NCBI RefSeq assembly: GCF_001570525.1 | Contig: NZ_BBXC01000019.1 | Location: 1 to 64,000, forward strand | Source of the DNA: Herbidospora sakaeratensis | GTDB lineage: Bacteria; Actinomycetota; Actinomycetes; Streptosporangiales; Streptosporangiaceae | Direction: 5' to 3' | Length of the DNA: 64,000 nucleotides | Shown here: in pieces, positions 35,341-44,431 of the stretch | Layout: every line of letters starts with the position of its first letter | Position numbering within the stretch: the first letter of the stretch is position 1 | Notes under the pieces: model-generated | Seen by the model: the letters and a program-made list of their open reading frames with translations, nothing else | The model's database searches: none | What the model was told of the DNA's origin: nothing | Position numbers and translations under genes: made by a program

Positions 35341-37575
35341 ATGCGCCATATGACCAGCATCCTGCGGTGGATCAGAGAGCGGGACCCGGAGCTCAACACG
35401 ATCCGCAAGGGCGCCCGCGCGGCGGTGATCATGCCGGCCGCGTTCGCGTTCTCCGACCTCGTCGTCGGCAACCCGGTGATGTCGATGTACGCCTCGTTCG
35501 GCTCGTTCGCCCTGCTGCTCATGGTCGACTTCAGCGGCTCCACCCGTGACCGGCTGACCGCGCAGTTCTGGCTGGTGCTGGCGGGCACCGTGCTGATCAC
35601 CGTCGGCACGCTGGCCTCCCACGCGGTGGTGACGGCCGTGCTGGCGACGGTGGCGGTGACGTTCCTGATCCTGTTCTCCGGGGTGGTCAGCTCGGTGCTG
35701 GCCGGGGCCTCGACGGCGCTGCTGGTCTCCTACGTGCTGCCGGTGACGATCCCGGCCCCGCTGTCGGCCCTGGACGACCGCCTCTACGGCTGGTGGCTGG
35801 TCGGGGCGGCGTCGATGGCGGCGATCGTGCTGCTGTGGCCCGCCCCCACCCGCGACCCGCTGCGGCCCAAGATCGCCCATGCGCTCAGGCTGCTGGCCGA
35901 ACGCGTCAAGGTCGAGGTGGCCTGCGTCTCCGGCGGGCTCCCCCTGAGCCGGAACCCGCCGCTGCGCGCCCTCGCCGAGGAGGGCGACGAGGCCGTGCGG
36001 GAGATGAAGTCCACGTTCTGGGACACGCCCTACCGCCCGGCCGGGTTGACCACGACCGGCCGCGCCGAGGTGCGCCTGGCCGGTCAGGTGGTCTGGCTGC
36101 ACTCCGTGCTGGAGCGGGAGCCGTTCGAGAGCGGGCCCGGCCCGATCGACCCGGCGGTCTGCGCGGTCGAGACGGCCGCCGCCGAGGTGCTCGAACGTGC
36201 CGCCGCGCTGCTGGAGTGGGCGGGCCCCGGCGACCGGCTCGACAACGAGACCCGGCGGCTGATGGAGGCCCGGCGGGCGATGGAGCGCGAGGTCACCGGC
36301 GCTCAGGTCACCGGCGACGCGGCGGCGTTCGTGGCCTCGCTCGAACCGTCGTTCCGGGCCCAGGAGATCAGCTTCGCGATCTCGGCCATCGCGGCGAACG
36401 TCGAGATCGCGGTGGCCGCCGAGGCGCGGTCGTGGCGCGACCGGTTCCTCGGCAGGCAACCGGCCGGGTTCTCCACCCGCCTGTCGTCGGCCCGCGCCCG
36501 CGTCTCCGCGCACGCCGAGCGCCACTCGGTGTGGTTGCGCAACAGCATCAGGGGCGCCGTCGCGCTCAGCATCTCGGTGCTGGTCGCGACGGTGATCGGG
36601 GTGGAGCACTCGTTCTGGGTGGTGCTCGGCACGCTGGTCGTGCTGCGCTCGAACGCGGTGACGACCGGGCAGAGCGCCCTGCGCGCGCTGGCCGGGACCG
36701 CCATCGGGTTCGCCATCGGGGCGTTCCTGTTGTGGGCCGTCCACGGGCACACGGTCTTCCTGTGGATCCTGCTGCCGATCACGATCCTGGTCGCCGGGCT
36801 CGCGCCGACCGTGATCTCTTTCCTGGCCGGTCAGGCGGGCTTCACCGTGCTGCTGCTGATCCTGTTCGAGATCGCCGCGCCCACCGGCTGGCGGACCGGC
36901 CTGATCCGCCTGGAGGACATCGCGGTCGGCTGCACCGTCAGCCTGCTCGCCGGGGCCCTGTTCTGGCCGCGCGGGGCGCGGGCGGCCCTGGGGCGGTCGC
37001 TCGACGAGGCGTTCACCGACAACGCGCGGTACTTCCGCGACGCCGTCGACTTCTGCGTCACCCGCTGCGACGTCGCGGCCGTCTCGCCCTCTCCGAACGA
37101 CGCCCGGTCGCAGGCGCTGGCGGCGGTGCAGCGGCTCGACGACGCCTTCCGCGGCTACCTGGCCGAACGCGGCACCAAGCGCATGCAACTGTCGGACGCG
37201 TCGTCGCTGGTCGCGAGCGTGACCGTGCTCCAGTACAGCGCGGAGGCCATCGTCGACCTGTGGAGCCGCGACGACGGCGTCGTCGACCGCGACCGCAGCG
37301 CGGCCCAGCTGGAGATCGTCACGGCCGCCGACCCGGTGGCGACCTGGTTCGAACGGGCCGGTCAGGCGCTCGGCCGCGAGGCGCCCGTGCCCGAACGGCT
37401 GCCCTACGACCAGGCCGCCGAGACCCGCCTGATCGCCGCGGTGAGCCGCGACCTCAGCGACGACGACGGCAGGGCGACGGCGACCGGGGTCAGGATCGTG
37501 TGGACCGCCCACCACGTCGACGCCGCCCGCCGGCTGGCGGACGGGGTCGCCGAGGTGGTGGAACAGGTCCGCTAG
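35341..37575 (+). CDS. FUSC-family membrane protein
   Basis: 744 residues (ATG 35350 is an alternative start). Two membrane blocks of about six helices each (about 25-155 and about 395-545) enclose and are followed by soluble helical regions, the layout of fusaric acid resistance/aromatic acid exporter proteins. Conserved bits are RAAVIMPAAFAFSDLVVGNP and, in the second block, IRGAVALSISVLVATVIGVEHSFW. Probable plasma-membrane exporter of aromatic or phenolic acids. It is divergent from the SARP-type regulator (83 bases between starts) and overlaps the CAP-domain gene by 4 bases. Confidence 0.87.
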   Translation: MRHMTSILRWIRERDPELNTIRKGARAAVIMPAAFAFSDLVVGNPVMSMYASFGSFALLLMVDFSGSTRDRLTAQFWLVLAGTVLITVGTLASHAVVTAVLATVAVTFLILFSGVVSSVLAGASTALLVSYVLPVTIPAPLSALDDRLYGWWLVGAASMAAIVLLWPAPTRDPLRPKIAHALRLLAERVKVEVACVSGGLPLSRNPPLRALAEEGDEAVREMKSTFWDTPYRPAGLTTTGRAEVRLAGQVVWLHSVLEREPFESGPGPIDPAVCAVETAAAEVLERAAALLEWAGPGDRLDNETRRLMEARRAMEREVTGAQVTGDAAAFVASLEPSFRAQEISFAISAIAANVEIAVAAEARSWRDRFLGRQPAGFSTRLSSARARVSAHAERHSVWLRNSIRGAVALSISVLVATVIGVEHSFWVVLGTLVVLRSNAVTTGQSALRALAGTAIGFAIGAFLLWAVHGHTVFLWILLPITILVAGLAPTVISFLAGQAGFTVLLLILFEIAAPTGWRTGLIRLEDIAVGCTVSLLAGALFWPRGARAALGRSLDEAFTDNARYFRDAVDFCVTRCDVAAVSPSPNDARSQALAAVQRLDDAFRGYLAERGTKRMQLSDASSLVASVTVLQYSAEAIVDLWSRDDGVVDRDRSAAQLEIVTAADPVATWFERAGQALGREAPVPERLPYDQAAETRLIAAVSRDLSDDDGRATATGVRIVWTAHHVDAARRLADGVAEVVEQVR

Positions 37576-38081
37576 ACCGGGCGGCCGACGTTCTGCGCGT
37601 ACTGGCCGCCCCAGTTGCCCGGCGGGGTGTAGCGGGCGACGACGTACTTGGACGCCCTCGGGAAGATCGTGTTGGCCGGGCACTGCCCGACCGCCACGGC
37701 CAGGCCGGTCGACGACTTCCAGACCACCTGGGTGAAGTGGCCGGTCGCGGCCGAGAAGCCGGGCTTGTTGTAGTCGTAGTACCTGGCCTCGTCCATCCAG
37801 GCCTTCACCGCGTCCCGCACGATCGTCGCGTCGTCGGCGACCTTGGTGGAGGCGTAGAGGTTCTCGCCGTACTGGCCGGCCGGGTTGGAGTGCTGGAACC
37901 GGCAGGCGTTCGCCCAGGCCTGGGTGGCGGGCAGCAGACTCGGGTTCCAGACCAGGGGACGGGCGCCGTACTGGGCACGGGCCGTGTTGTGGCTGCTCAA
38001 AGCGGCGTCGATGACGGTCTCGGCGCTAGCCGGGGCCGGGACGGCGGCCAGGGCCGCCGCGACCACGAGGTATTTGATCAC
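37572..38081 (-). CDS. Secreted CAP-domain (SCP/PR-1) protein
   Basis: 169 residues from GTG 38081 with a signal peptide (KYLVVAAALAAVPAPASA). The mature part is a complete CAP domain: SSHNTARAQYGARPLVWNP, YGENLYAS, and the signature GHFTQVVWKSSTGLAVAVG with the conserved His and Glu, then a cysteine pair (ACRFQ and GQCPANT). Plant PR-1-type proteins in bacteria are extracellular, sterol/lipid- or peptide-binding. It is followed upstream by a diverged paralogue at 38122, so it is one half of a tandem duplication. Confidence 0.9.
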   Translation of the reverse strand: MIKYLVVAAALAAVPAPASAETVIDAALSSHNTARAQYGARPLVWNPSLLPATQAWANACRFQHSNPAGQYGENLYASTKVADDATIVRDAVKAWMDEARYYDYNKPGFSAATGHFTQVVWKSSTGLAVAVGQCPANTIFPRASKYVVARYTPPGNWGGQYAQNVGRPV

Positions 38082-38121
38082 GGCATCAAGTCGTAGTCGC
38101 GGCGCACCCGGCGTTCAATCA

Positions 38122-38604
38122 TCAGGACGCGGCCTTGACCGCACCCTGGTAACGGGCCACCACGAACTTGGTCGGCGCGGCGAAGATGGTGCCCGCCGGG
38201 CAGTCGGCGATGGCGATCCCCAGCCGTCCCGTCTTCGCCCCGATGGCCTGGATGTAGTAGCTGACGTCCTGGGCGTAGCGGTGGTTCTTCACGTCGAACT
38301 TGGCGGCCTCGTTCGCCCACGACACGACGGCGTCGCGCAGCACGGTCGCGTCGTCGGCCTGGCTGGTGGTGACGTAGAGGTTCTCGCCGTAGCGGTCGTC
38401 GTGGTCGGAGGGGGCGAACGAACAGGTCCGGGCGTGCCACTTGGCGTCCTCACGGAGGGTGGCGTCCCATTCGACCGGGCCGATGCCGTAGAAGGCGCGG
38501 GCCTCGTTGTGGAAACCGACGGCGTGGCCGGGCACGGGGTCGGCCGAGGCCGGGAGGGCCGGGGCGAGAGCGGCGAGGGTCGCGATGACGAGATATTTGA
38601 TCAC
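38122..38604 (-). CDS. Diverged secreted CAP-like paralogue
   Basis: 160 residues from GTG 38604. Signal peptide KYLVIATLAALAPALPASA is close to that of the neighbour. HNEARAFYGIGPVEWDATL, YGENLYVTTSQADDATVLRDAV and CPAGTIFAAPTKFVVARYQ align with the CAP protein at 37572, but the HFTQVVW signature is replaced by QDVSYYIQAIGAKTGRLGIAI, so one of the conserved CAP histidines is lost. Both cysteines remain. It leads the pair on the minus strand with a 40-base gap. Likely subfunctionalised after duplication. Confidence 0.82.
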   Translation of the reverse strand: MIKYLVIATLAALAPALPASADPVPGHAVGFHNEARAFYGIGPVEWDATLREDAKWHARTCSFAPSDHDDRYGENLYVTTSQADDATVLRDAVVSWANEAAKFDVKNHRYAQDVSYYIQAIGAKTGRLGIAIADCPAGTIFAAPTKFVVARYQGAVKAAS

Positions 38605-38640
38605 GACTCAATGTGATCGTTGTGACTATCCGTGATCAAC

Positions 38641-40065
38641 CTAGACAACGTCAAAGTCCGCCATCATGGCCATGTCCTCGTGCTCCAGGTTGTGACAGTG
38701 CAGCATGTATCGCCCACGGTGACCGTCGAACCGCACGGCCACCTCGACGGTCTCATAGGGTCGCACGTCGACCGTGTCCTTCCAGCCCTGGTCCTCGCGG
38801 CCGAGGATCTTGAACCGGCCCAGGTGGACGTGGACCGGATGGTGGAAGTCGCTCGAGAACCGCCAGATCTCGGTCGTGCCCAGCCGGGGCGCGGCGACGG
38901 ACCGTCCGGGGACGTAAGGGCGGCCGTTGATCGTCCAGGCGCCGTCGTCGACGCGGAAGTCGAAGGTCCGGCGGGCGACAGGGTTGTCCACAGGCTGTGG
39001 ATCCGTCAGCCTCGGCGGCACACGGCTGTCGTCCGGGGCCTTGTGGGTCACCGTGAACCGCATGACGTCTACCCCGAGCAGGTCGGTCAGCGTGACATGG
39101 GAGCCGACCGGATAGCGGGCGAAGTCGACGATCACGTCATAGCGCTCACCCGGGGCGATGGTGATCGTGTCCCGGGTCAGCGGCCGTACCAGCAACCCCT
39201 GGTCGCTGCCGATCTGGGTGAACGAGCCGCCGGGCCGCAGCGCCAGCCGGTAGCGCCGCGCGTTGGAGGCGTTCAGCAGCCGGAGCCGATATCTGACCGC
39301 CGCCACCTCCTGATACGGCCACGGCACCCCGTTGACCAGCACGACGTCTCCTTCGACGCCCTCCATGAACTCCGGCCGCACCCCATGGCGGAGCAGGAGC
39401 GTGGGGTCGAGCGACGGGTAGCGGAAGGACCCGTCGGCCTCGAACGACCGGTCGCAGATCATCAGCGGCAGTTCCCGGTCTCCCGCCGGCAGCCCGAGCT
39501 TCTCCTCCTCGTCGTCCCTGATCAGAAAGAATCCGGCCAGGCCCTTGTAGACCTGCGGCGCGGTGAAGTCCATGCGGTGATCGTGATACCAGAGCGTGGC
39601 GGCCGGCTGGTCGAGCGGGTAGACGTAGTCCTTGGCCCGGTCGTGCAGGGTGTACCCGCCGTGAGCGTGCCGGGGGCTGACCGAGCCGACGACCAGGTCG
39701 GTCGGGTAACCGTCGGAGTCGGCCGGCGTGACGCCCCCGTGCAGGTGGGTCGAGGTGGGCACGGTCAGTTCGTTGCGGATGGTCACCACGGCCGCGTCGC
39801 CCCGTCTGAGGTCGAAGGTCGGGCCGGGCCAGGTGCCGTCGTAGCCCCAGATCTCGGTGGTGGTTCCGGGGATGATCTCCGTGCGGGCCGCGCGCTGGGT
39901 GACGACGTACCGGCCGGGGCTCGTCGGCTGCGCCGTCTTCGGCAGCACGAGGGGCCGGGCGAACTTCGGGGGCGGCGGGAGCGCGCTGGTCAGCCGTTCA
40001 CCGGAGACCTCCACGCCGCATCCGGCCACCAGCAGCAGGCCGAGGAAGCCGCGCCGCGAGATCAT
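38641..40065 (-). CDS. Multicopper oxidase, lipoprotein/Tat type
   Basis: 474 residues. N terminus MISRRGFLGLLLVAGCG combines a twin-arginine motif with a lipobox. All four copper motifs are visible: STHLHGG, LWYHDHRMD, HHPVHVHLGRF and the C-terminal MLHCHNLEHEDMAMM with type-1 ligands Cys, His and Met. Layout fits three-domain laccase-like oxidases of the CotA/phenoxazinone synthase/bilirubin oxidase type; substrate may be metal ions or phenolics. It overlaps a small membrane protein gene at its 5' end and is probably co-transcribed with it. Confidence 0.93.
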   Translation of the reverse strand: MISRRGFLGLLLVAGCGVEVSGERLTSALPPPPKFARPLVLPKTAQPTSPGRYVVTQRAARTEIIPGTTTEIWGYDGTWPGPTFDLRRGDAAVVTIRNELTVPTSTHLHGGVTPADSDGYPTDLVVGSVSPRHAHGGYTLHDRAKDYVYPLDQPAATLWYHDHRMDFTAPQVYKGLAGFFLIRDDEEEKLGLPAGDRELPLMICDRSFEADGSFRYPSLDPTLLLRHGVRPEFMEGVEGDVVLVNGVPWPYQEVAAVRYRLRLLNASNARRYRLALRPGGSFTQIGSDQGLLVRPLTRDTITIAPGERYDVIVDFARYPVGSHVTLTDLLGVDVMRFTVTHKAPDDSRVPPRLTDPQPVDNPVARRTFDFRVDDGAWTINGRPYVPGRSVAAPRLGTTEIWRFSSDFHHPVHVHLGRFKILGREDQGWKDTVDVRPYETVEVAVRFDGHRGRYMLHCHNLEHEDMAMMADFDVV

Positions 40066-40412
40066 CGTGTCACCCGCCAGACCAGCAGCGTCATGACCGC
40101 CGACGCGCCGAAGATCGACATCCCGAGCGGGAAGTGCACGGCCAGATCACGCGACATGCCGACCCAGATCTGCAGCGACTCGGCCGCGATGAGCGCGCTC
40201 GTCGCCCAGAACGGCCACACCACCCGACCTCGCCGCCAGAGGAAGACAGCCGCCACGAACTGCACGAGCAGCAGCGAATAGGTGATCCCGGCGTTGCTCT
40301 CGTGCCAGCTCAGCAGGTCGGCGTCGCCGGTCACGAACAGCCCGGCGAGCAGCGCCTGACCGAGCACCCCGGCCAGGTGCAGGACCGAGGTCACTCGGAT
40401 GGTCCATCTCAT
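40062..40412 (-). CDS. Four-helix membrane protein next to the multicopper oxidase
   Basis: 116 residues from ATG 40412 (start MRWTIRVTSVLHLAGVLGQA); an earlier in-frame start would add 17 residues without a membrane role. Four hydrophobic segments with short loops; a histidine-containing segment SWHESNAGITYSLLLVQF and AVHFPLGMSIFGASAVM. I do not recognise the family. Its stop overlaps the oxidase start (ATGA), so it may help localise, supply electrons to or deliver copper to that enzyme; this is inference from coupling only. Confidence 0.75.
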   Translation of the reverse strand: MRWTIRVTSVLHLAGVLGQALLAGLFVTGDADLLSWHESNAGITYSLLLVQFVAAVFLWRRGRVVWPFWATSALIAAESLQIWVGMSRDLAVHFPLGMSIFGASAVMTLLVWRVTR

Positions 40413-40525
40413 GGTCGCCAATGATGGACCAGCCGAAAATCCGCAATCGTCATACCCCGGCATTGGCCGCGAAGTACATCCCGGGATGTACGCCCTCCTC
40501 CCGGTTCTGTCCTACCGTGACAGGC

Positions 40526-41632
40526 GTGGTGCCCTGGAAGAACGACACCGTGCTCGCCCTGCTCGTGCTGACCCTCGGCGTGGGCGGGACCTACGGCCGG
40601 CTGTCCAGCTCGGGGCTGGTCGAGCGGCCGATCGACACGCTCGGCCTGATCCTGATCACGGTCTCGTCGGCGGCGCTGGTCTGGCGGCGCACCGCTCCCC
40701 TGGCGGCCGGATGGGTAACCGTGGCGTGCGCGGTCCTCTACTACGGCTTCTCGTACCCGGGGGTGTTCGCCGCCGCGCCCGTCCTGATCGTCGTCTACAC
40801 CGCCGCGAGCCTCGGCCGCCGGAGACTGGCCGTCGCGCTCATGGTCGCGCTGGCGGCCGGGGTCGGTGTGATCGCCGCACTGTCGGCCACCGACCCCGAG
40901 CCGGGCGGGCTGAGCCTGCTGAGCGGCTGGCTGGTGGCGGTGTTCGTGCTCGGCGAGGTCACCCGGAGCCGCCGCGCCTATCTGGAGGAGGTCGAGCACC
41001 GCGCGGCCGAGGCCGAGCGCACCAAGGAGGAGGCCGCGTTGCGCCGGGCCGGTGAGGAACGCCTGTGGATCGCCCAGGAGCTCCACGACGCGCTGACCCA
41101 CACGATCTCGGTCATCAACGTGCAGACCTCGGTGGCGCTGGAGATGCTCGACCGCTACCCCGCCCAGACCCGCGCCTCCCTGCTGGCCATCAAGGAGTCG
41201 GGCCACGACGCCATGCGGGAACTGCGGTCGACGTTGGGGGTGCTGCGGCAGCCCGGCAGCCCGTCGTCGGGGCTGGCCCACCTGCCGAGGCTGATCGAGC
41301 AGGCCGAGGCGGTCGGCCTGTCGGTGCGGTCGACGGTGACGGGGGAGCCGGTGGAGTTGCGGCCGGAGGTCGATCGGGCGGCGTACCGGATCGCGCAGGA
41401 GGCGTTCACCAACGTGCTGCGGCACGCGGGACCGGCCACGATCACGCTCACGGTTTCACATGAAACCAGCCGCGTGGTGCTGACGATCGCCGACGACGGC
41501 ACGCCGGGCGAGGCCGAACCGGGCATGGGCCTGATCGGCATGCGTGAACGTGCGGTCGCCGTCGGCGGCTCGCTGGAGGCCGGGCCCCGGGAGTCCGGCG
41601 GTTTTCTCGTACGAGCGGAGCTCCCCCGGTGA
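40526..41632 (+). CDS. DesK-type sensor histidine kinase
   Basis: About 368 residues from GTG 40526; GTG 40517 and 40529 are alternatives and no ribosome binding site is evident, so the transcript may be leaderless. Four to five membrane segments (about 8-135), a linker coiled coil, HisKA_3 dimerisation domain with the phosphorylated His in IAQELHDALTHTISVINVQ, and a short HATPase_c (NVLRHAGPATITL, DDGTPGEAEPGMGLIGMRERA). NarL/DesK-type kinase. It overlaps the response regulator start by GTGA. A parS-like sequence lies near its 3' end. Confidence 0.9.
   Translation: MVPWKNDTVLALLVLTLGVGGTYGRLSSSGLVERPIDTLGLILITVSSAALVWRRTAPLAAGWVTVACAVLYYGFSYPGVFAAAPVLIVVYTAASLGRRRLAVALMVALAAGVGVIAALSATDPEPGGLSLLSGWLVAVFVLGEVTRSRRAYLEEVEHRAAEAERTKEEAALRRAGEERLWIAQELHDALTHTISVINVQTSVALEMLDRYPAQTRASLLAIKESGHDAMRELRSTLGVLRQPGSPSSGLAHLPRLIEQAEAVGLSVRSTVTGEPVELRPEVDRAAYRIAQEAFTNVLRHAGPATITLTVSHETSRVVLTIADDGTPGEAEPGMGLIGMRERAVAVGGSLEAGPRESGGFLVRAELPR
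41453..41466. promoter_or_regulatory. parS-like ParB binding site 2
   Basis: GTTTCACATGAAAC differs at one central base from the 14-bp parS core GTTTCACGTGAAAC. It lies within the sensor kinase gene about 22 kb from dnaN. Together with the site at 17466 it suggests a spread of origin-proximal parS sites. Confidence 0.6.
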
Positions 41633-42285
41633 TCCGGGTCCTGCTGGCCGACGACCAGCCGCTGATCAGAGCCGGTTTCCGGGCCCTGCTGGAGCTGGCC
41701 GACGACATCACGGTCGTGGGGGAGGCGGGCAACGGCGGCGAGGCCGTGCAGTTGTGCCGGTCGCTGCAGCCCGACGTGGCGCTGCTCGACGTGCGCATGC
41801 CCCTGATGGACGGCATCCAGGCGACCCGCAAGATCGGCGCCGACCCCGAACTTGCGGACCTGAAGGTCGTCATCCTGACCAACTACGCCCTCGACGAGTA
41901 CGTCTTCGCCGCCCTGCGCGCCGGGGCCAGCGGCTTCCTGGTGAAGGACATCGAACCGGCCGACCTGCTCCAGTCGGTCAGGGTGGCCGCCAGGGGAGAG
42001 GCGTTGCTCCCCCCCGCCGTGACCAAACGCCTCATCGAGGAGTACGTCGCCACCCCGCCCCGCCCGACCCCCGCCCCCGGCCTGGCCAGGCTGACCGACC
42101 GGGAGCGGGAGGTGTTGCGGCTGGTGGCGACCGGCAGGTCGAACGAGGAGATCGCCGGCGACCTCGTCATCTCCCACGCCACCGTGAAGACCCACGTGAG
42201 CCGGATCATGGCCAAACTGCTGGCCAGGGACCGCGCCCAGCTGGTCGTCCAGGCTTACGAGAGCGGCCTGGTCACACCCGGCTGA
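41629..42285 (+). CDS. NarL/LuxR-family response regulator
   Basis: 218 residues from GTG 41629, overlapping the kinase stop. Receiver with acidic pair in VLLADDQPLIRAGFR, phosphoacceptor Asp in DVALLDVRMPLMDGIQ and Lys in SGFLVKDIEP; C-terminal LuxR HTH with LTDREREVLRLVATGRSNEEI and ISHATVKTHVSRIMAKL. It forms a two-component system with the kinase at 40526. Its 3' end overlaps the convergent MMPL gene by 14 bases. Target genes unknown. Confidence 0.94.
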   Translation: MIRVLLADDQPLIRAGFRALLELADDITVVGEAGNGGEAVQLCRSLQPDVALLDVRMPLMDGIQATRKIGADPELADLKVVILTNYALDEYVFAALRAGASGFLVKDIEPADLLQSVRVAARGEALLPPAVTKRLIEEYVATPPRPTPAPGLARLTDREREVLRLVATGRSNEEIAGDLVISHATVKTHVSRIMAKLLARDRAQLVVQAYESGLVTPG

Positions 42286-44419
42286 CCTCGCGCTCGACCG
42301 GCTCGGCCAGGTGGTGGCGGAGCTTCTCGCCCTCGACGTCGAGGTCGGGCAGGATCTTGTCGAGCCAGCGGGGGAGCCACCAGGCGGCCCGGCCGAGCAT
42401 CGACATGACGGCCGGCACCAGCGTCATGCGCACCACGAACGCGTCGATCAGCACGCCGATCGCGAGCGCGAAGCCCATCGACTTGATGATCGGGTCGTCC
42501 ATGAACACGAACCCGCCGAACACCGAGGTCATGATCAGCGCGGCGGCGGTGACGACGCGGGCGTTGTGACCCATGCCGTTGATGGTCGCCTGGCGCGGGG
42601 TGTCGCCGTGCACGAAGTCCTCCCGCATGCGGGAGACCAGGAAGACCTCGTAGTCCATGGCGAGCCCGAACAGGATGCCGATCAGCAGGATCGGCAGGAA
42701 GCTGACCAGCGGGCCGGGCTGCTCGACGCCGAGCAGGCCGGCCAGGTGGCCCTCCTGGAAGATCGCCACGGTGATGCCGAACGTCGACCCGACCGTCAGC
42801 AGGAAGCCGAGCGCGGCCTTGATGGGCACCAGGATCGAGCGGAAGACCAGCATCAGCAGCAGCACCGACAGGCCCACGACGAGCAGCAGGTAGACCGGCA
42901 TGGCCTCGCCGAGCTTGTCGGAGACGTCGATGCCCAGGGCGGTCGCGCCGGTCACCGCGATCTCCGCGCCCGAGATGCCGGCCAGCTTGGCCCGGATGTC
43001 GTGCACGGCCTGCTCGGTCTCGGCCGAGGTCGGGCCGTTCTTGGGGATGATCGCGACCAGGGCGGTGGTGCCGTCGGCGTTCGGCTGCGGCGGGGTGGCC
43101 GCCAGCACGCCGGGCACCTGCATGATCATCTGAGCGGCCTGCCCGGCCACCGCGGTGGTGGTCGCGGCGTCCTTGGTGGTGACGACCGCGATCAGCCGCG
43201 AGTTGAAGCCCTCGCCGAAGCCCTCGCTGGTCAGGTCGTAGGCGTCGCGGGCCGGGCTGCCGGGGGCGGCCGAACCGGTGTCGGGCAGGGCCAGCCGCAG
43301 GTCCTGGGCGGGCAGCGCGAGCGCGCCGAGCCCGGCGATGCCGACCAGCAGGATCGGGATGCCGAACCGGGTGACGAGCCGGCCCCAGGTGTAGCCGAAG
43401 CCCTCCTTGGTCTCCCCCGAGCCGTTGCGCTGTTTGCGCGGCAGCACCTTCTCGCCGGCGAACGCGAGGATCGCGGGCAGCAGGGTGATCGCGACGAGCA
43501 CGGCCACGGCGACGGTCCCGGCGGCGGCCAGACCCATGACGGTCAGGAACGGGATGCCGGCCACGAACAGGCCCGCCAGCGCGATGACGACGGTGGCCCC
43601 GGCGAACACGACGGCCGAACCGGCGGTGCCGGTGGCGCGGCCCGCGGCCTCCTCGCGGTCGAGCCCCTCGGTGAGGAACTGGCGGTAGCGGGAGGTGATG
43701 AAGAGGGAGTAGTCGATGCCGACCGCCAGCCCCAGCATCAGGGCGAGGACGGGGGTGACCGAGGTCAGCTCGACGACGCCGCTGAGGGCGTACAGCCCGC
43801 CCATGCCGACGCCCACCCCGACGAGCGCGTTGAGCAGCGTCATCCCGGCCGCGACCAGCGAACCCAGCGTGATGATCAGCACGACGGCGGCGATCAGCAC
43901 GCCGATCGCCTCCGACCCGCCGACCTCGGGCGGCGCCCGCAGCACGTCACCGCCGTGCTCGATCCGCATGTCCTGCACGGAGGAGCCGACGTTGAGGTAG
44001 GCGTCGCGGGTCGCGTCGCTCAGATCCTCGGCGGTGCCGGAGAACTGCACCGTGATCAGCGCGTAGCGGCCGTCGGGGGAGACCGACCGGGCCTGGAACG
44101 GGTCGACCGCGGCGACCACGCCCGGCACCGACGCGGCCTCCTTCACCACGGGCGCGACCGCGGCCGGGTCGAGCTTGGCCCCTTCGGGCGCCGCCAGCAC
44201 GATCGTGCCGGTGGCCCCGCTGGCCTGCGGGAAGTCGCGGGCCAGGGCGTCGAGGGCACGCTGGGACTCGGTGCCCGGCATGCTGAACTTCTCGCTCGAC
44301 GGCCCCATGAACAGGACCGCACCCGCCCCCATCAGCGCGAGCAGCAGCACCCAGACGGCCACCACCCGCCCCCGGTTGCGGAAGGAGAACCGGCCGAGCC
44401 GGTAGAGCAAGGTCGCCAT
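42272..44419 (-). CDS. MMPL/RND-family transporter with TetR partner
   Basis: 715 residues, two-fold repeated MMPL layout with 11-12 membrane helices. Proton-relay motifs: MLGLAVGIDYSLFITSRYRQ and LFGLAMDYEVFLVSRMREDF. Extracellular loops carry VDPFQARSVSPDGRYALI-like porter segments. It is the Streptomyces-type MMPL export pump. The TetR-type regulator gene lies 12 bases upstream on the same strand (44432-44977), so they share the promoter and its 34-bp palindrome. A lipid, siderophore or drug substrate is possible. Confidence 0.94.
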   Translation of the reverse strand: MATLLYRLGRFSFRNRGRVVAVWVLLLALMGAGAVLFMGPSSEKFSMPGTESQRALDALARDFPQASGATGTIVLAAPEGAKLDPAAVAPVVKEAASVPGVVAAVDPFQARSVSPDGRYALITVQFSGTAEDLSDATRDAYLNVGSSVQDMRIEHGGDVLRAPPEVGGSEAIGVLIAAVVLIITLGSLVAAGMTLLNALVGVGVGMGGLYALSGVVELTSVTPVLALMLGLAVGIDYSLFITSRYRQFLTEGLDREEAAGRATGTAGSAVVFAGATVVIALAGLFVAGIPFLTVMGLAAAGTVAVAVLVAITLLPAILAFAGEKVLPRKQRNGSGETKEGFGYTWGRLVTRFGIPILLVGIAGLGALALPAQDLRLALPDTGSAAPGSPARDAYDLTSEGFGEGFNSRLIAVVTTKDAATTTAVAGQAAQMIMQVPGVLAATPPQPNADGTTALVAIIPKNGPTSAETEQAVHDIRAKLAGISGAEIAVTGATALGIDVSDKLGEAMPVYLLLVVGLSVLLLMLVFRSILVPIKAALGFLLTVGSTFGITVAIFQEGHLAGLLGVEQPGPLVSFLPILLIGILFGLAMDYEVFLVSRMREDFVHGDTPRQATINGMGHNARVVTAAALIMTSVFGGFVFMDDPIIKSMGFALAIGVLIDAFVVRMTLVPAVMSMLGRAAWWLPRWLDKILPDLDVEGEKLRHHLAEPVEREVSRV

Positions 44420-44431
44420 GAAAGCTCTCTT

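Noticed and set aside
35293-37683. 796-codon minus-strand frame opposite the FUSC gene
   Set aside because: No motif or signal; the plus-strand frame has proper membrane helices.
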